DNA from: Aquirhabdus sp.
GTDB lineage: Bacteria; Pseudomonadota; Gammaproteobacteria; Pseudomonadales; Moraxellaceae
DNA: 32,852 nucleotides
Direction: 5' to 3'
Assembly: GCA_030150135.1 (NCBI GenBank)
Contig: JASLGO010000065.1
Coordinates: 1-32,852 of the forward strand
The translations under genes were made by a program, and so were the position numbers. The notes under the pieces are model-generated. The model searched no databases, was not told the DNA's origin, and saw only the letters and a list, made by a program, of their open reading frames with translations. The first letter of the stretch is position 1. Each line of letters opens with the position of its first letter. Below, one piece after another: positions 31,634 through 32,852 of this stretch.

Positions 31634-32852
31634 TTAACGCTTATCAACTGGAACGAAGTCACGTTGTACTGAACCTGTGTACAGTTGGCGTGGACGACCG
31701 ATTTTGTATGCAGTTGAGTGCATTTCTAACCAGTGGCTGATCCAGCCTACAGTACGTGCTAATGCGAAGATCACAGTGAACATGCTGGTTGGGATGCCGA
31801 TTGCTTTCAGGATGATACCTGAGTAGAAGTCAACGTTTGGATAGAGTTTACGCTCAACGAAGTACGGATCGTTCAATGCGATTTCTTCGAGTTTCATCGC
31901 AAGCTCTAACTGTGGATCGTTGATGCCCAGCGCTGCCAAAACTTCGTCACAGGTTTCTTTCATGACTTTAGCGCGTGGGTCGAAGTTTTTGTAAACGCGA
32001 TGACCGAAGCCCATCAGTTTCACTTCTTTGGTTTTAACTTTTTCCATGAACTCAGGCACTTTATCAACAGTACCGATTTCATCAAGCATTTTCAGAACTG
32101 CTTCGTTTGCGCCGCCGTGTGCTGGACCCCACAGTGCTGCGATACCTGCTGCGATACATGCGTAAGGGTTCGCACCTGTAGAACCTGCTAAGCGAACTGT
32201 TGAAGTTGACGCATTTTGTTCATGGTCAGCGTGCAATGTGAAGATGCGATCCATTGCTTTTGCAAGGATTGGATTGACTTTGTAGTCTACGTCAGCAGGC
32301 ACAGCGAACATCATGTGCAGGAAGTTTTCTGCATAGCCAAGGTCGTTACGTGGGTACATAAACGGCTGACCAACAGAGTATTTGTAGCACATTGCTGCGA
32401 TCGTTGGGATTTTTGCAACCAAGCGGATTGCAGTAATGTTGCGATGATCAACGTTGTTGACATCCAAAGCATCGTGATAGAACGCAGACAGCGCACCAAC
32501 AACACCACACATCACAGCCATTGGATGCGCATCACGACGGAAGCCGTCGAAGAATTTACGGATTTGGTCGTGAACCATCGTGTGGTTAGTCACTAAGCCT
32601 ACGAATTCAGCTTTTTGTTCAGCTGTTGGCAATTCGCCGTTTAATAGCAAGTAACACACTTCTAGGTAATCAGATTCACTTGCTAATTGAGCGATTGGGT
32701 AGCCGCGATGTAGCAATACACCTTTGTCGCCGTCAATGAATGTGATTTTTGATTCACATGCAGCAGTTGCCATGAAGCCTGGATCAAAGGTGAAGTGATC
32801 TTTTGCTAAAATGTCTTTGACATCAATCACGTCAGGGCCAAGCGTACCGCTA
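31634..32852 (-). CDS. gltA: Citrate synthase, 5' end outside the window
   Basis: About 406 C-terminal residues of type II citrate synthase; the frame is open to the window edge ('SGTLGPDVIDVKDI'), so only about the first 20 residues are missing. Signature parts are 'DHEQNASTSTVRLAGST', 'WGPAHGGANEAVLKML' with the active-site His, and 'GFGHRVYKNFDPRAKVMKE', which carries the second His and the family pattern. The catalytic Asp lies in 'NVDFYSGIIL'. It condenses acetyl-CoA and oxaloacetate in the TCA cycle. The ending 'RDFVPVDKR' is normal, so the 3' end is intact. It is convergent with the pga operon. Confidence 0.97.
   Translation of the reverse strand, partial: SGTLGPDVIDVKDILAKDHFTFDPGFMATAACESKITFIDGDKGVLLHRGYPIAQLASESDYLEVCYLLLNGELPTAEQKAEFVGLVTNHTMVHDQIRKFFDGFRRDAHPMAVMCGVVGALSAFYHDALDVNNVDHRNITAIRLVAKIPTIAAMCYKYSVGQPFMYPRNDLGYAENFLHMMFAVPADVDYKVNPILAKAMDRIFTLHADHEQNASTSTVRLAGSTGANPYACIAAGIAALWGPAHGGANEAVLKMLDEIGTVDKVPEFMEKVKTKEVKLMGFGHRVYKNFDPRAKVMKETCDEVLAALGINDPQLELAMKLEEIALNDPYFVERKLYPNVDFYSGIILKAIGIPTSMFTVIFALARTVGWISHWLEMHSTAYKIGRPRQLYTGSVQRDFVPVDKR

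Overview
The window looks like chromosomal DNA of a moderately AT-rich gammaproteobacterium, most probably Acinetobacter or a close relative. The evidence is the citrate synthase (gltA) sequence, the pgaABCD set, the style of the acyl-CoA dehydrogenase and flavin monooxygenase genes, and the ExbD/ExbD/TonB-like set placed before tRNA-Ser(UGA). The genus is inferred from protein character; no search was run.

Layout. 1-1879: end of an energy-transducing operon (two ExbD/TolR-type proteins and a TonB/AgmX-like protein). 1942-2031: tRNA-Ser(UGA). 2031-7581: a probable tRNA-linked islet with an SDR oxidoreductase, a 2,4'-dihydroxyacetophenone dioxygenase-like cupin, a divergent MalT/LuxR-type ATPase regulator, an IS3-type transposase fragment and decayed ORFs. 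A 13-bp copy of the tRNA 3' end recurs at 7569-7581. 7676-10359: two exported proteins, a tail-collar (MdpB-like) protein and a seven-module lipoprotein with collagen-like Gly-Ala-Thr tracts. 10850-13156: an EamA transporter preceded by a possible leader ORF plus terminator, a second small ORF, and an exported peroxiredoxin with a perfect CRP-type palindrome upstream. 13225-15223: convergent PLD-fold and PIN-fold nuclease-like genes. 15332-21675: an acyl-CoA dehydrogenase pair, a Baeyer-Villiger-type flavin monooxygenase, a ferritin-like di-iron protein and a divergent TetR regulator, interspersed with REP-type palindromes. 21747-24731: nadE, a conserved unknown and a small two-helix membrane gene broken by an A9 tract. 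25306-31530: pgaABCD for poly-N-acetylglucosamine biofilm polysaccharide. 31634-32852: 3' part of gltA.

How the parts work together. The pga genes form one overlapping operon for export (PgaA), de-N-acetylation (PgaB) and synthesis (PgaCD). The dehydrogenase pair, monooxygenase and di-iron protein probably oxidise a hydrophobic acyl or ketone substrate, with the TetR protein as the local switch; the substrate is unknown. The cupin, SDR and MalT-type regulator form a separate inducible-looking catabolic unit. The most interesting points are the possible tRNA-bounded islet, an acyl-CoA dehydrogenase pair in which one member lacks the usual catalytic glutamate, the A9 frameshift gene, the PLD/PIN nuclease pair, and the collagen-like/tail-collar secreted pair.
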